Shown: one piece after another, positions 18,761-28,267 of the stretch | Position numbering within the stretch: position 1 is the first letter of the stretch | How the letters are laid out: every line of letters begins with the position of its first letter | Source: an uncultured bacterium | GTDB taxonomy: Bacteria; Myxococcota_A; UBA9042; PHBI01 | DNA length: 44,764 bases | Reading direction: 5' to 3' | Assembly (NCBI GenBank): GCA_938040325.1 | Contig: CALHXW010000183.1 | Coordinates: forward strand, 1-44,764 | Notes under the pieces: generated by a model | The model's input: the letters and a program-made list of their open reading frames with translations, nothing else | Told to the model about the DNA's origin: nothing | Databases searched by the model: none | Translations under genes and position numbers: made by a program

Positions 18761-21262
18761 CTAAGGTTGGAAACCGCCGTTGGCGTTCATGCAGTCGATG
18801 AACTCAGCGTTCGGCTGCCAACCGCAGGCGCCGTCGGCACCGGTACTGCAGTCAGCGAGCTGGTAGCAGGCGTAGTGCGGTAGCCACTCACAGGTCGTGA
18901 AGACCGGCTCATCAGCGCACACGTGGCCGCTGCAGCCCGTTGCCATGCAGTCCGTCGGCTCCGGCGGCGGCTTGATGCACTGTCCGCCACACTCCGGGCA
19001 GCCCGTTGCCGGGTCGCAGGGGGCGAACATCGGGCATGGGCCCATCTCGCAGATGTAGTCGCCGTCGCAGTCCGCATCGCTCTGACACTCGTTGGTCGTC
19101 GGCTCGCACTGGGCGTAGCAGACGTCGCACTCGGGGCAGTTGGGATCCTGCGCGCAGGGGTTGCACGCCATGCCCATTGGGCAGGCGCCATCGGCCGCGC
19201 ATGGCGGGTACGGGTTCGGCTGGCACTGACCGTTGACGCAGATGTCGCCGTCCTCGCACTCGTTGTTGGCGGCGCAGGCCTGAACGTCTGGATCGGGCAG
19301 GCACTGCAGCAAGCACACCAGGCAGTTGGGGCACGCGTCAGCGCCGCCGGTCGCTGGACCGCCACAGCCGCAGTACTCGTTGTCGCCGCAGTCCGCGTCG
19401 CTCATGCACTCGTTGGGCATGACCTGCGGCTCGCAGCTACCCCAGCACGTCTCAGAGCAGGGTGGGCACGGCTCGCCAGGTGCGCAGCCCGGGCACGCGG
19501 TCACGCAGTCGGTGATGTTGCAGTACTCGTCAGCGGAGCAGTCCGCGTTCGTCGAGCAGTCGTCGTTGGGCGTGGTGTCCTCGCAGTAGCCGTAGCACTG
19601 TGGTGGGAGGGGATCCATGGCGCCACAGTCCGGATCGTCGGGGTCGCACGGGAATGCCGGCGGCGGGACCGCGCCGTCGCAGGCTGAGATGTTGCAGGCC
19701 TGCGAGCCCGGGCAGTCGCTGTCGGAGCTGCACTCGAACGGCTTCGGCAAGCACTGCGGGAGGCACGCGACGAGCCCATTGGGCGTCGCAAAATCGCAGC
19801 CGCAGTAGGCGTTGGGTCCGCAGTCCGCGTCGCTACTGCACGTGTCGATCGGCACGCACTGTCCAAGCGGTGGCGGGGCAGGGACGCCGGCCGGCTCGTC
19901 GCCCGCAGGGACGGGGGTGGGCTCACCCTGGCCGTCGAGCAAGCAGTACTCGCCCCACTGGCAGTCCTGGTCACCCCAGCACTCACTGCCTTCGGGGACA
20001 CAGGCGCCCTCTTGGCACTGGTAGCCCGGAGCACAGTCGACCGCCCAGCATGGATCGATCGCGATGCATTGCCCGCCCTCGCAGATGTTGCCGTCGGGGC
20101 AGTCCTTGTCGTAGAGGCACGCGTTCTGAACGGGGACGCACTCGGGGAAGCAGGCGATGAGACCGTTGGCCGGTCCACCAAAGCCGGCGCATCCGCACTC
20201 GTAGCCATTCGGGCAGTCACTGTTGTCGCTGCAGGTGTCCTTCGGCTCACAGACGCCCGGACAGGCGATCGGAGCTTGGTCGCTGGCCCCATCGGGGTCA
20301 CCCGCGAAGCCGCCACAGTCGTTAAAGTTGCACTGCTCGCCCCAACCGCAGTCGCTGTCAGCCCAGCACTCGCTGACGTCATCGGGGACGCACTGGCCGT
20401 AGCAAACGTCGGGGCAGGGCTCACCCGGTCCACAGCCCGGCGGAGAGCCGCAGTCGCCATCGCTGACGCTGCAGTGGGTGCCGGGGCCACAGTCGTTGTC
20501 GCTGTAGCAGCCGGGCGTCGACGGAACGCAGGCACCATCCTCGCAGACCTCGCCGGCAGCGCAGTCGCTGCTGGTTGTGCACTCGCTCGTCTTCGGCAGG
20601 CATGTCAGGTCGCAGAAGCCAATGCCGTTCGGGAGCGGGCCGTCGACCGGTCCGCAGCCGCAGTACTCGTTAGCGTCGCAGTCGGCGTCCGTGTTGCACT
20701 GTTGGCTGGCCGGTTCGCAGACACCACCACAGGCAATGTCAGCGTTGGGTGCGCCCCAGCATGCGTCCATGTTGCAGACCTCGTTGGGGCCGCAGTCCGC
20801 GTCGCCGTAGCAGATGTCGTTGACGTCCGGCACGCACTCTCCGTAGCAAACCGCAGGGCAGGGAGCGCCCTCGTCACAGCCTGGCGGGGGATCGCAGGCG
20901 CCGTCGCTGACGCTGCAGTGCGTTCCGGGTCCGCAGTCTTGGTCACCGTAGCAGCCGCCGCCACCGTCGGTGACGCACTCGCCGTCGACGCACATGTAGC
21001 CAGCCGCGCAGTCGATGAGTGCGCAGGGGTCGACGTTGCACGCGTAGTTGCACGTGCCGTCGTTGCACTCCCACGCGCCTTCGCAGTCGTCGTGGGCCAA
21101 GCCCTCGCAGTCAGCGGGCTCTTCGCAGCCTTCACCACCGCCACCGGGGTCGTCGCCACCGCAGCCGTTGTTGTCGCCGGGTCCCATGCTGAAGGTCAGC
21201 ACGGCACTCAAAAAGAGCGCCTGGCCCAGCATCCTCATACACTCTGCAGTTGTCCGTCTCAT
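18761..21262 (-). CDS. Cys-rich secreted protein ending in an eight-cysteine-cluster domain
   Basis: 833 residues from ATG 21262, which has GGGAGG eight to nine bases upstream; a longer frame reading back to 21844 overlaps the divergent aminopeptidase gene and carries no signal. An N-terminal signal-like segment (LGQALFLSAVLTF) is followed by N-N-G-C-G-G-D-D, a poor lipobox that may still be a lipidation site (Cys34). Most of the chain is some fifteen repeats of about 45-55 residues of the form C.SD.DC....YC.......C...C.P, resembling Dickkopf/EB-type Cys-rich modules. The last 60 residues (GCSGHVCADEPVFTTCEW... CGWQPN) match the pattern I know as the eight-cysteine-cluster domain. Extracellular or outer-surface, probably held by many disulfides; no enzymatic role visible. 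Divergent from the M1 aminopeptidase. Confidence 0.82.
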   Translation of the reverse strand: MRRTTAECMRMLGQALFLSAVLTFSMGPGDNNGCGGDDPGGGGEGCEEPADCEGLAHDDCEGAWECNDGTCNYACNVDPCALIDCAAGYMCVDGECVTDGGGGCYGDQDCGPGTHCSVSDGACDPPPGCDEGAPCPAVCYGECVPDVNDICYGDADCGPNEVCNMDACWGAPNADIACGGVCEPASQQCNTDADCDANEYCGCGPVDGPLPNGIGFCDLTCLPKTSECTTSSDCAAGEVCEDGACVPSTPGCYSDNDCGPGTHCSVSDGDCGSPPGCGPGEPCPDVCYGQCVPDDVSECWADSDCGWGEQCNFNDCGGFAGDPDGASDQAPIACPGVCEPKDTCSDNSDCPNGYECGCAGFGGPANGLIACFPECVPVQNACLYDKDCPDGNICEGGQCIAIDPCWAVDCAPGYQCQEGACVPEGSECWGDQDCQWGEYCLLDGQGEPTPVPAGDEPAGVPAPPPLGQCVPIDTCSSDADCGPNAYCGCDFATPNGLVACLPQCLPKPFECSSDSDCPGSQACNISACDGAVPPPAFPCDPDDPDCGAMDPLPPQCYGYCEDTTPNDDCSTNADCSADEYCNITDCVTACPGCAPGEPCPPCSETCWGSCEPQVMPNECMSDADCGDNEYCGCGGPATGGADACPNCLVCLLQCLPDPDVQACAANNECEDGDICVNGQCQPNPYPPCAADGACPMGMACNPCAQDPNCPECDVCYAQCEPTTNECQSDADCDGDYICEMGPCPMFAPCDPATGCPECGGQCIKPPPEPTDCMATGCSGHVCADEPVFTTCEWLPHYACYQLADCSTGADGACGWQPNAEFIDCMNANGGFQP

Positions 21263-21502
21263 CGTCCTGGCCTCCCGTTGACCGTTCGTCACGTTCCGTT
21301 CGTAGGTCGGTTGCGTTGCAAAGAGCGGGCCGGATTCCTCCCGTCGCGTGCGTTTCGGGTTTCGGAACCGTTGCTGCCTGCACTCAGCAGGGTGCGTGCC
21401 CGCGCGTTGCGACGTCAACCCGCCCAGCCCGCTGTGATCATAATGCGCAGACACGGCACTCTTGAGAAAATTATCAACACTTCTTCGCACGAACTCGGTG
21501 CC

Positions 21503-24262
21503 ATGCTCCCCCGCATGCATACCCCCACTCTGCGTCACGCGCTCTTGGTCTTGCCGCTCCTCTTCGCCTGCGGCGCCACGGCTCCTAACGTCGTCCCGGA
21601 CGCACCCGCCCCAAACGGTGAGCTCGATCCTGGTGCGGCCGCAGAGGTGCCCGAGCGGACGCTGTCGAGGATCTCGAGCGACGTCCGGCCCAAGCGCTAC
21701 GATCTCACCCTGCGAATCGACCCTGCGGTTGGGCCCTACTCGGGCTCGGTTCAGATCGAACTCCACGTGCCCAAAGCGCTCGACTCCCTCGAGCTGCATG
21801 CGTTCAAGCTCGACATCACCACCGCGACGCTCCGAGGTGCTCACGGCACCACGGTGCTGTCACCTAAGAGAACGTCGACGCACACGGTCGAGCTCGTGGG
21901 GGATGTCCCCGCAGGTGACCACACGCTCACGATGGCGTTCACGGGCACGGTCCCGACCACAACCGCAGGCATGTACCGCGTCGAGGTCGACGGCGTCTGG
22001 TACATCTTCACCCAGTTCGAGCCGCTCGAGGCACGCAAGGCGTTCCCGTGCTTCGACCAGCCTGAGTTCAAGTCGCCCTTCACCGTCCACTTGGAGGTGC
22101 CGTCGAGCCAGCAGGCGTTCAGCAACGCGCCGCTGGCATCGACCGAGGCGCTCGATGACGGCTGGACGCGGCACCACTTCAAGCCGACGCAGCCTCTGCC
22201 GACCTACCTTGTTGCGCTTGCCGTCGGTGAGTTTGACGTGGTCGAGGGGGCTCCCGGCGCGACGCCCATTCCGTTTCGGATCATCACGCGGCGCGGCAAG
22301 GGGGGCGAGACGGCCTTCGTGATCGAGCAGACGCCGAAGATCTTGCGCTGGCTCTCGAACTGGTTCGGCTCCAGCTATCCCTTTCAGAAGCTCGACATGA
22401 TCGCGGTCCCAAACTTCGCTGCAGGTGCCATGGAGAATGCTGGGCTTGTGACCTACCGCGAGAGCTTGCTGCTCTTCGATGTCGACACCGCCCCTATCAC
22501 GACTCGGCTCTGGAGCCAGATCGTGATCGCTCACGAGCTTGCGCACATGTGGTTTGGCGATCTCGTCACCATGGCGTGGTGGGATGACCTGTGGCTCAAC
22601 GAGGCGTTCGCAACGTGGATGGCATCCGCGTGCATCAAAGAGATCGACCCAGAGCTCGAGCTGCCGCTGCAGGTGGTGACGAGCAAAGCGTGGGTGATGG
22701 GGCTGGATGCGCAGGCAGAAGCCCGCGCGATCCGACAGCCGATCGAGAGCGACGGCGACATCTACAATGCCTTCGACGGGATCACGTACACCAAGGGGGC
22801 TTCGGTGCTCTGGATGGTCCAGAGCTGGCTCGGCGAAGAGGTCTTTCGCAAGGGGATCCGTGCGTACCTCGCGGCTCATCGCTTCGGGAACGCGACGACC
22901 GCCGACCTCATGAACGCGCTCGACTCGACAAGTGGTGAGCCTGTCTCGCAAGTCTTTGACCGCTTCCTTGTTCAGCCCGGGACGCCACTCATCGACATCG
23001 CTCTGCGCTGCAACGGCGACGCTGCTGCCACCGTGACCCTCAAGCAGACGCGCTACCGACCCATGGGCAGCACCGCAGCTCTCGGCGAGCCATGGACGCT
23101 GCCCGTGTGTCTCCGTTACGGCTCGGGCGGCAACGTCACGCGTCACTGCGTGGTGGTGTCCGAGGCCACTCAGGACGTTGAGCTGCCCACTGCCGGCTGC
23201 CCGGAGTGGCTGGCACCCAACGACGATGAGCAGGGGTACTACCGCTGGCGGCTGTCTGAGAAGCTCCTGCAGGCGTGGATCGACCCCGCCCACCCAGAGC
23301 GCTTGCTGCTGCCCGAGAAGGTCGCTCTGCTGGGTCACCTTGGATCGCTCCTCGAGGCCGGCGAGCTCGAGGTGAGCGCGTTTGCCAACGTCTTGTCGTC
23401 GTTGGCCGCAGAGCCGAACCAGCACCGCGAGGTGCTCAAGCACATCACGCGCGGCTACGGGTTTATCGACCGCCTGCTCACGTCCGAGCCGGCGAAGGCT
23501 GCGCTGGCGGCGAGGGCCAACAAGGCCCTCACGCCGCACCTGACGGGGCTCGACATCCGCTCGGACGCCAACCTCCGCGAGCGACGGGTGCGCCCTTCGC
23601 TTGTCAAAGCTCTCGGGACGCTTGGGCGAGACCGTGTCGTCGCGAAGCGGGCCCGCAAGACGGCTGACGCGTTCTTGGACTCGGTCGAGGCGGGCACGTG
23701 GTCGGCGCCCGGCGCCGTTGTCCCCCAAGAGGTGGTCGTCTACCTCCCGCTTGCCGCCAAGCTCACGGGCGCCGGTGACGACGCCTATCACGACGTGCTC
23801 CAGCGTCGGATCGCAGGCGCTCTGAAGACGGTCGACAACTCGGTCCTACGGCGCGCACTCATCAACGCCGCCGGCAGCTTCAAGCAGCCACCGCTCGTTC
23901 GCCGCAGCCTCGACCTGCTGCTCGATGGCACCCTGCGCTCCCAAGACTACCGCACGCTCGTGCGCGGCCTCAGCGATGACCATCCGGTTGTCCATGCGTC
24001 GTTTAGCTGGCTGAAGGACAACTTCGACCGCATCGTGGCGCTCCTCGGGGTAAAGTCTGCGCCGTACCTTCCGTTCATCGCCGATGGCTACTGCACCTCG
24101 GCCGACAGCGAGGCGGTGCAGCGCTTCTTCGACAGCAAACGCGACATCATTCCGAGCGGCCTCGAGCGCAACCTCGCGCTCACGCGCGAGCGCATTGCGC
24201 TCTGCAGCAGACTCCGGCAGGCGCACGGTCCAGCGATGAAGAGCTGGCTCGGTATCCAATAG
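21503..24262 (+). CDS. M1-family zinc aminopeptidase, lipoprotein form
   Basis: 919 residues. M1 enzymes remove N-terminal amino acids from peptides using one zinc. Visible: substrate-binding GAMEN (308-312), zinc site HELAH (His344, Glu345, His348) with Glu367 in LWLNEAF, and TYTKGASVLWM further on; all key residues are present. The N-terminus has a short signal peptide with lipobox L-F-A-C (Cys23), so the enzyme should be membrane anchored on the periplasmic or outer face rather than cytoplasmic like PepN. The C-terminal 350 residues are the ERAP1-like helical domain. ATG 21503 (or 21515) was chosen because the signal peptide starts there; no strong ribosome site is seen. The frame stays open far upstream to 20012, but that part is antisense to the Cys-rich gene and not real. 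Confidence 0.94.
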   Translation: MLPRMHTPTLRHALLVLPLLFACGATAPNVVPDAPAPNGELDPGAAAEVPERTLSRISSDVRPKRYDLTLRIDPAVGPYSGSVQIELHVPKALDSLELHAFKLDITTATLRGAHGTTVLSPKRTSTHTVELVGDVPAGDHTLTMAFTGTVPTTTAGMYRVEVDGVWYIFTQFEPLEARKAFPCFDQPEFKSPFTVHLEVPSSQQAFSNAPLASTEALDDGWTRHHFKPTQPLPTYLVALAVGEFDVVEGAPGATPIPFRIITRRGKGGETAFVIEQTPKILRWLSNWFGSSYPFQKLDMIAVPNFAAGAMENAGLVTYRESLLLFDVDTAPITTRLWSQIVIAHELAHMWFGDLVTMAWWDDLWLNEAFATWMASACIKEIDPELELPLQVVTSKAWVMGLDAQAEARAIRQPIESDGDIYNAFDGITYTKGASVLWMVQSWLGEEVFRKGIRAYLAAHRFGNATTADLMNALDSTSGEPVSQVFDRFLVQPGTPLIDIALRCNGDAAATVTLKQTRYRPMGSTAALGEPWTLPVCLRYGSGGNVTRHCVVVSEATQDVELPTAGCPEWLAPNDDEQGYYRWRLSEKLLQAWIDPAHPERLLLPEKVALLGHLGSLLEAGELEVSAFANVLSSLAAEPNQHREVLKHITRGYGFIDRLLTSEPAKAALAARANKALTPHLTGLDIRSDANLRERRVRPSLVKALGTLGRDRVVAKRARKTADAFLDSVEAGTWSAPGAVVPQEVVVYLPLAAKLTGAGDDAYHDVLQRRIAGALKTVDNSVLRRALINAAGSFKQPPLVRRSLDLLLDGTLRSQDYRTLVRGLSDDHPVVHASFSWLKDNFDRIVALLGVKSAPYLPFIADGYCTSADSEAVQRFFDSKRDIIPSGLERNLALTRERIALCSRLRQAHGPAMKSWLGIQ

Positions 24263-24264
24263 CC

Positions 24265-24299
24265 GCAGCGCTTGTGAGAGCACGGCCCTAAGGCGCTGC
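24265..24299. terminator. Weak hairpin between convergent genes
   Basis: GCAGCGC at 24265-24271 pairs with GCGCTGC at 24293-24299 just after the aminopeptidase stop; the loop is long and there is no T-run, so a terminator role is only a possibility. Confidence 0.25.
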
Positions 24300-24338
24300 C
24301 GATCTGCCGGCCGCCAGACAACTCGGATGAAGGCCGGG

Positions 24339-25037
24339 TTAGAGCTCGACCAGCCCGTCGTACATGGACGGCGCCATGGAGAGTCCCATCGACGCGGGCC
24401 GCGCCACGCGCAGGACCGTGAGTCCAGGGGTCTCGCTGGCGACCTGCCGGATGGGTGCAACGCCACTCTCGATGCGCAAGCGTACCAGCGCCGGGTCGAG
24501 CCACTCGGGCACGAAACGGTTGCTGCTGTTGCGCTCAAGCGCCAAGCCGACGCCAAAGTTTTGAAGCTTCGTTAGTGCGGCCCGCAACGACGGCCGACCC
24601 TCGTCGGGCAGGCCGCCCTGGAGCCACAGGATGGTGGATGAGCCGAGGATGTTGCCCTGGTCGAGGATCGCGGCCGCATGCCGCCCGAAGGACGGGTGGA
24701 GGTAAAACGACGGGCTGATGGCGATCGCCCACTCGTCATAGGTTGAGTGGCGCATGGCGACGTAGCTAGCCAGCGCGCGGAAGTGCTCCGCCGGCGGGAG
24801 CGGAACCGACGGCCGCACAGTGAGCAGCGCGGTCTTGGGTCGACCCGGTTGCCGCCACTGAATCGTTCGCATGACGATGTTTGACGGGGTCGGCGCCCGT
24901 GCTGCGTCCGCTGGGCCCAACACATCCTTGAGACGCGCGAGCAGAGCTGCGTCTGAGGGGGGCGTCCCGTCGGTGATCGTCTCGGCGTGCTGGCGGGTAC
25001 TGTGTCCACGCCGCCGGCGATCTGACTCACTCGACAT
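24339..25037 (-). CDS. Uncharacterised protein with degenerate EAL-like domain
   Basis: 232 residues, no signal peptide or membrane segment. The ATG 25037 is preferred over the in-frame GTG 25046, because GAGGTGA (25049-25043), containing that GTG, is an ideal ribosome site six bases before the ATG. Residues 1-30 are polar and disordered-looking. Residues about 100-195 line up by eye with the second half of EAL phosphodiesterase domains: AIAISPSFYLHPSF resembles the family VNLSPxxLxxPxF strand, LRAALTKLQNFGVGLALE resembles the LxxLGxxIALDDFG region, and LDPALVRLRIE resembles LPVDxLKID. The metal- and cyclic-di-GMP-binding acidic residues are not visible (LWLQ where LEITE is expected, ERN where DDFG is expected), so it should be inactive as a phosphodiesterase; perhaps a binding or scaffold protein. 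The family link is inference. Confidence 0.6.
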   Translation of the reverse strand: MSSESDRRRRGHSTRQHAETITDGTPPSDAALLARLKDVLGPADAARAPTPSNIVMRTIQWRQPGRPKTALLTVRPSVPLPPAEHFRALASYVAMRHSTYDEWAIAISPSFYLHPSFGRHAAAILDQGNILGSSTILWLQGGLPDEGRPSLRAALTKLQNFGVGLALERNSSNRFVPEWLDPALVRLRIESGVAPIRQVASETPGLTVLRVARPASMGLSMAPSMYDGLVEL

Positions 25038-25200
25038 GGCAGTCACCTCGACTCCCGAGGTGTCATCTCAGTGCAGTCCTCGCGGAGTGCGGAGCTGCGG
25101 CCATCGTCGTGTGTCGTCATACATCATCCAACGACCTCATCGAGCGATCGCTTGAGCTGAATGTGAGCCGCGCTCGACGATTTCTCTGCGTCTCACAACG

Positions 25201-25233
25201 AGAAAACGCCGCCAGTGCTGTCACTGGCGGCGT
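25201..25233 (-). terminator. Intrinsic terminator of glnA
   Basis: Perfect 12-base stem (ACGCCGCCAGTG, 25206-25217, with 25222-25233) and CTGT loop, followed on the minus strand by TTTTCTC. It lies about 65 bases after the glnA stop codon. Confidence 0.93.
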
Positions 25234-25298
25234 CGGCGTCAACTTTGCATTTGCGAATAGTCGATCGCAAGACTCTGCTGGCAGAGTTGCGAAAGGGC

Positions 25299-26723
25299 CT
25301 AGTGGTCGAAGTACAGGAAGAACTCGTAGGGCGTCGGACGCAGCCGAACCTGGCTGATCTCTTCCGTGCGCTTCCAGGCGATCCAGTCGTTGAGGAGGGT
25401 CTCGGTGAAGACCCCGCCCTTGAGCAGGAAGTCGCAGTCTTGCTCCAGCGCGTCGATCGCTTCTGCCAGCGTCGCCGGTGCCTGGCCGACATTGGCGAGC
25501 TCCTCCGGCGAGAGCCCGTAGATGTCTTTGTCGAGCGGCTGGCCTGGGTCGATCTTGTTTTCGATGCCGTCGAGGCCCGCCATCAGCAGCGCAGAGAACG
25601 AGAGGTAGCCGTTCGCCATCGGGTCGGGCGTGCGGTACTCCAGTCGCTTGCTCTTGGGGCTGCTGCCCTGGAGCGGGATGCGGATGGAGGCCGACCGGTT
25701 GCGGCTCGAGTACGCGAGGTTGATCGGTGCTTCGTAGCCAGGGACCAGCCGCTTGTAGCTGTTGGTCGTCGGGTTGGAGAACGCCGAGAGGGCGCGCGCA
25801 TGCTTGAGGATGCCGCCGATGAAGTAGAGGCCGGTCTGCGAGAGGCCCGCGTACTTGTCGCCAGCCATCAGGTTCTCGCCGTCTTTCCAGATCGAGATGT
25901 GCGTGTGCATCCCCGACCCGTTGTCGCCGTAGATGGGCTTCGGCATGAAGGTCGCGACCTTGCCGTTGCGGGCAGCGACGTTGCGGACAATGTATTTGAA
26001 CCACATGAGCTGGTCGGCCATCGACACGAGCTCGTCGTACTTCATGTCGATCTCGCACTGACCGCCCGAGGCAACCTCGTGGTGGCTCGCTTCGACCTCG
26101 ATGTCGACGCCAAGCATCTCCAAGACCATCTCGGTGCGGATGTCCTCGAGGGAGTCCCACGGCTTGGTCGGGAAGTAGCCACCCTTCGGGCGCGACGTGT
26201 AGGCCTTGTTGCCGCCCTCTTCGTAGGCGCCGCTGTTCCAGTGACCTTCCTTGCTGTCGACCTCGTAGAGGGCGGCATTGCCGGTCTGCTCGTAGCGTAC
26301 GGAGTCAAAGAGGAAGAACTCGGCTTCCGGTCCGATGTAGGCGGTGTCGGCGAGGCCCGTCGACTTCAGGTGGGCCACGGCCTTCTTGGCGACGAAGCGC
26401 GGGTCCTTCTCGTAGGGCTCGTAGGTGACCGGGTCGACCACGCTGCAGATGAAGCTGATGGTCGGGTACTTCGCGAACGGGTCCATGCGCGCGGTGTCCG
26501 ACTGCGGGACGATCGTCATGTCGCTCTTGTTGATCGGCTGCCACCCGCGGATGGACGAACCGTCAAAGCCGAAGCCTTCCTCGAAAGAGTCCTCTTCGAG
26601 TTGGGCGATGTGGACCTGAACGTGCTGCCAGGTGCCCAAGAGGTCCACGAACTTGAGGTCGACCATGACGGCCTCCTTCTCGTGGGCGTACGCGATGGCT
26701 TCTTTCGGCGACATCCCTTTCAT
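25299..26723 (-). CDS. glnA: Glutamine synthetase, type I
   Basis: 474 residues, the usual length for dodecameric GSI. Makes glutamine from glutamate, ammonia and ATP in the cytoplasm; the main entry of ammonium into biomass. Visible motifs: [11 protein letters not shown] (51-61), GPEAEFFLF with metal-binding Glu residues (131-139), [10 protein letters not shown] (268-277, metal and glutamate site), and NRSASIRIP (342-350). [11 protein letters not shown] contains Tyr402, matching the Tyr that GlnE adenylylates in GSI-beta enzymes, so covalent control is expected. Start ATG with GAGGAG eight bases upstream. It follows glnB on the same strand after 123 bases, forming a likely glnBA operon closed by the terminator at 25201-25233. 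Confidence 0.98.
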   Translation of the reverse strand: MKGMSPKEAIAYAHEKEAVMVDLKFVDLLGTWQHVQVHIAQLEEDSFEEGFGFDGSSIRGWQPINKSDMTIVPQSDTARMDPFAKYPTISFICSVVDPVTYEPYEKDPRFVAKKAVAHLKSTGLADTAYIGPEAEFFLFDSVRYEQTGNAALYEVDSKEGHWNSGAYEEGGNKAYTSRPKGGYFPTKPWDSLEDIRTEMVLEMLGVDIEVEASHHEVASGGQCEIDMKYDELVSMADQLMWFKYIVRNVAARNGKVATFMPKPIYGDNGSGMHTHISIWKDGENLMAGDKYAGLSQTGLYFIGGILKHARALSAFSNPTTNSYKRLVPGYEAPINLAYSSRNRSASIRIPLQGSSPKSKRLEYRTPDPMANGYLSFSALLMAGLDGIENKIDPGQPLDKDIYGLSPEELANVGQAPATLAEAIDALEQDCDFLLKGGVFTETLLNDWIAWKRTEEISQVRLRPTPYEFFLYFDH

Positions 26724-26846
26724 CTGCTGATCTCCTCGTTGGTTGACGGGCTGAGCCCGGGGGGACGGATGACTTCCTAGCGTGGAATTGTTTCCGCGGT
26801 GTTTCGTCGTCGGCGATTGTGGCGGCCGCGTGTCGCCAAGAACCGG

Positions 26847-27251
<405 letters not shown>

Positions 27252-27282
27252 CTACGGTCACGCGACCGCCTACAAGGCCTCC

Positions 27283-27315
27283 AAAAGAAAAGGGCGACCC
27301 TCTCGGGCCGCCCTT
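27283..27315 (-). terminator. Intrinsic terminator after the charged exported protein gene
   Basis: Arms 27290-27300 and 27305-27315 form an 11-base stem with one mismatch and a TCTC loop; the minus strand then reads TTTCTTTTGG. It lies about 43 bases after the stop codon at 27358 and separates that gene from glnB. Confidence 0.88.
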
Positions 27316-27357
27316 GTCGGACTTCGATCGGCTAGCCTCGGCTAGCCATCGCGGCAA

Positions 27358-28014
27358 CTAGCGCGTCGAACGCTGGCGGCGATCTTCTTTCTTCTCGCGG
27401 CGATCCTCGTTGCGCTCAACGCGGTTGGCGCGGATCTCCTGCTGCGCCATGCGCATGGTGTTGCGGATGATGTCCTCTTTCTGGCGGAGCGACGCCATGT
27501 CCGTCTTGCCAACGAGCGCTTTGTAGCGAGCGAGCATGCTGCTGCGCGAGTTCTGGGTCTTCACCTCTTTGCGCAGGTCACGGCGGTCGTCGCGCAGGTC
27601 GCGTCGGTCGTCAGCACGGTTGCGGATGGCGCGGTTGGCCTTGACGGGCTGACCCTTGAGCGTCGCGCGGCGCAGGTTCTTGTTGTCACGCGCAAGCTCG
27701 CGCTTGCTGCGCTTGACCTCGCGCTTGTCGCCGCGGATTTCCTTGCGGGACTCGGCCTTCTCGACCCGCAGCTCCTTCATAAAGCGCTGGTCGAGCTTGG
27801 CGATGGCTTTGGTGTTGTTGCTCTTACGCGCCTTCTTGTAGGCCGCGTAGAGGACCTGCATCCGCGCCAGGTCGCCCTTGTCGTTCTTCATCTCTTTGCG
27901 GTCTGTCCGCAGCTCTGCGTTGTTCTTGCGTCGCTCGACAGTGCCGGGGGGCGCAGCGATAGCGGGCGCGGTGAAGCCAACGAGAATGCCAAGAATCATG
28001 AATTTGCGTAGCAT
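27358..28014 (-). CDS. Exported, highly charged helical protein of unknown function
   Basis: 218 residues. ATG 28014 is preceded by GGAGGG at six bases and gives a clean signal peptide (MLRKFMILGILVGFTAPAIA, cut before APPG); an in-frame start at 28056 would spoil it. The mature part is almost entirely Arg, Lys, Asp, Glu, Asn and Ala, with short internal repeats (DRRDLRDDRRDLR, KREVKRSKRELARDNKNLRR) and a strong helical or coiled-coil look. No cysteine, no enzyme motif. Similar charge-alternating periplasmic proteins are sometimes compared to Spy/CpxP-like chaperones, but the LTxxQ signature of that family is not seen, so I leave the function open. Monocistronic, with its own terminator; divergent from the C45 gene across about 250 bases. 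Confidence 0.8.
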   Translation of the reverse strand: MLRKFMILGILVGFTAPAIAAPPGTVERRKNNAELRTDRKEMKNDKGDLARMQVLYAAYKKARKSNNTKAIAKLDQRFMKELRVEKAESRKEIRGDKREVKRSKRELARDNKNLRRATLKGQPVKANRAIRNRADDRRDLRDDRRDLRKEVKTQNSRSSMLARYKALVGKTDMASLRQKEDIIRNTMRMAQQEIRANRVERNEDRREKKEDRRQRSTR

Positions 28015-28267
28015 CGGTATCCCTCCAGGAACGCCAACGAGTGTTGTGCTAGCCAAAGACGCTGTGCTGCCTTCGGCATTCAGAAGTTTTTGAACGGGCG
28101 GTTACCCAGCCGGTGCTAACCTACCGTAGCCGCACCTAGACGCAAGCCAGGGGACGACGCCATCGCTGCGTATCCGCGGAGCGTCGGGCCATGGTCACAG
28201 TTGCCGATCGCGGGCTGTCTGAACGTGCTCCTTGCCAAGCACCTACCCAAGGGCAGAGCATCGCGGC

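Noticed and set aside
20012..21502. Upstream in-frame extension of the M1 aminopeptidase
   Set aside because: It is antisense to the Cys-rich gene, Ala/Val-rich without a domain, and the aminopeptidase signal peptide starts at 21503.
21860..23791. Long minus-strand frame inside the aminopeptidase gene
   Set aside because: Shadow of a well-supported gene; Arg/Val-rich with no recognisable motif.
25215..26780. Plus-strand frame of about 520 codons
   Set aside because: Antisense to glnA, whose motifs are complete.
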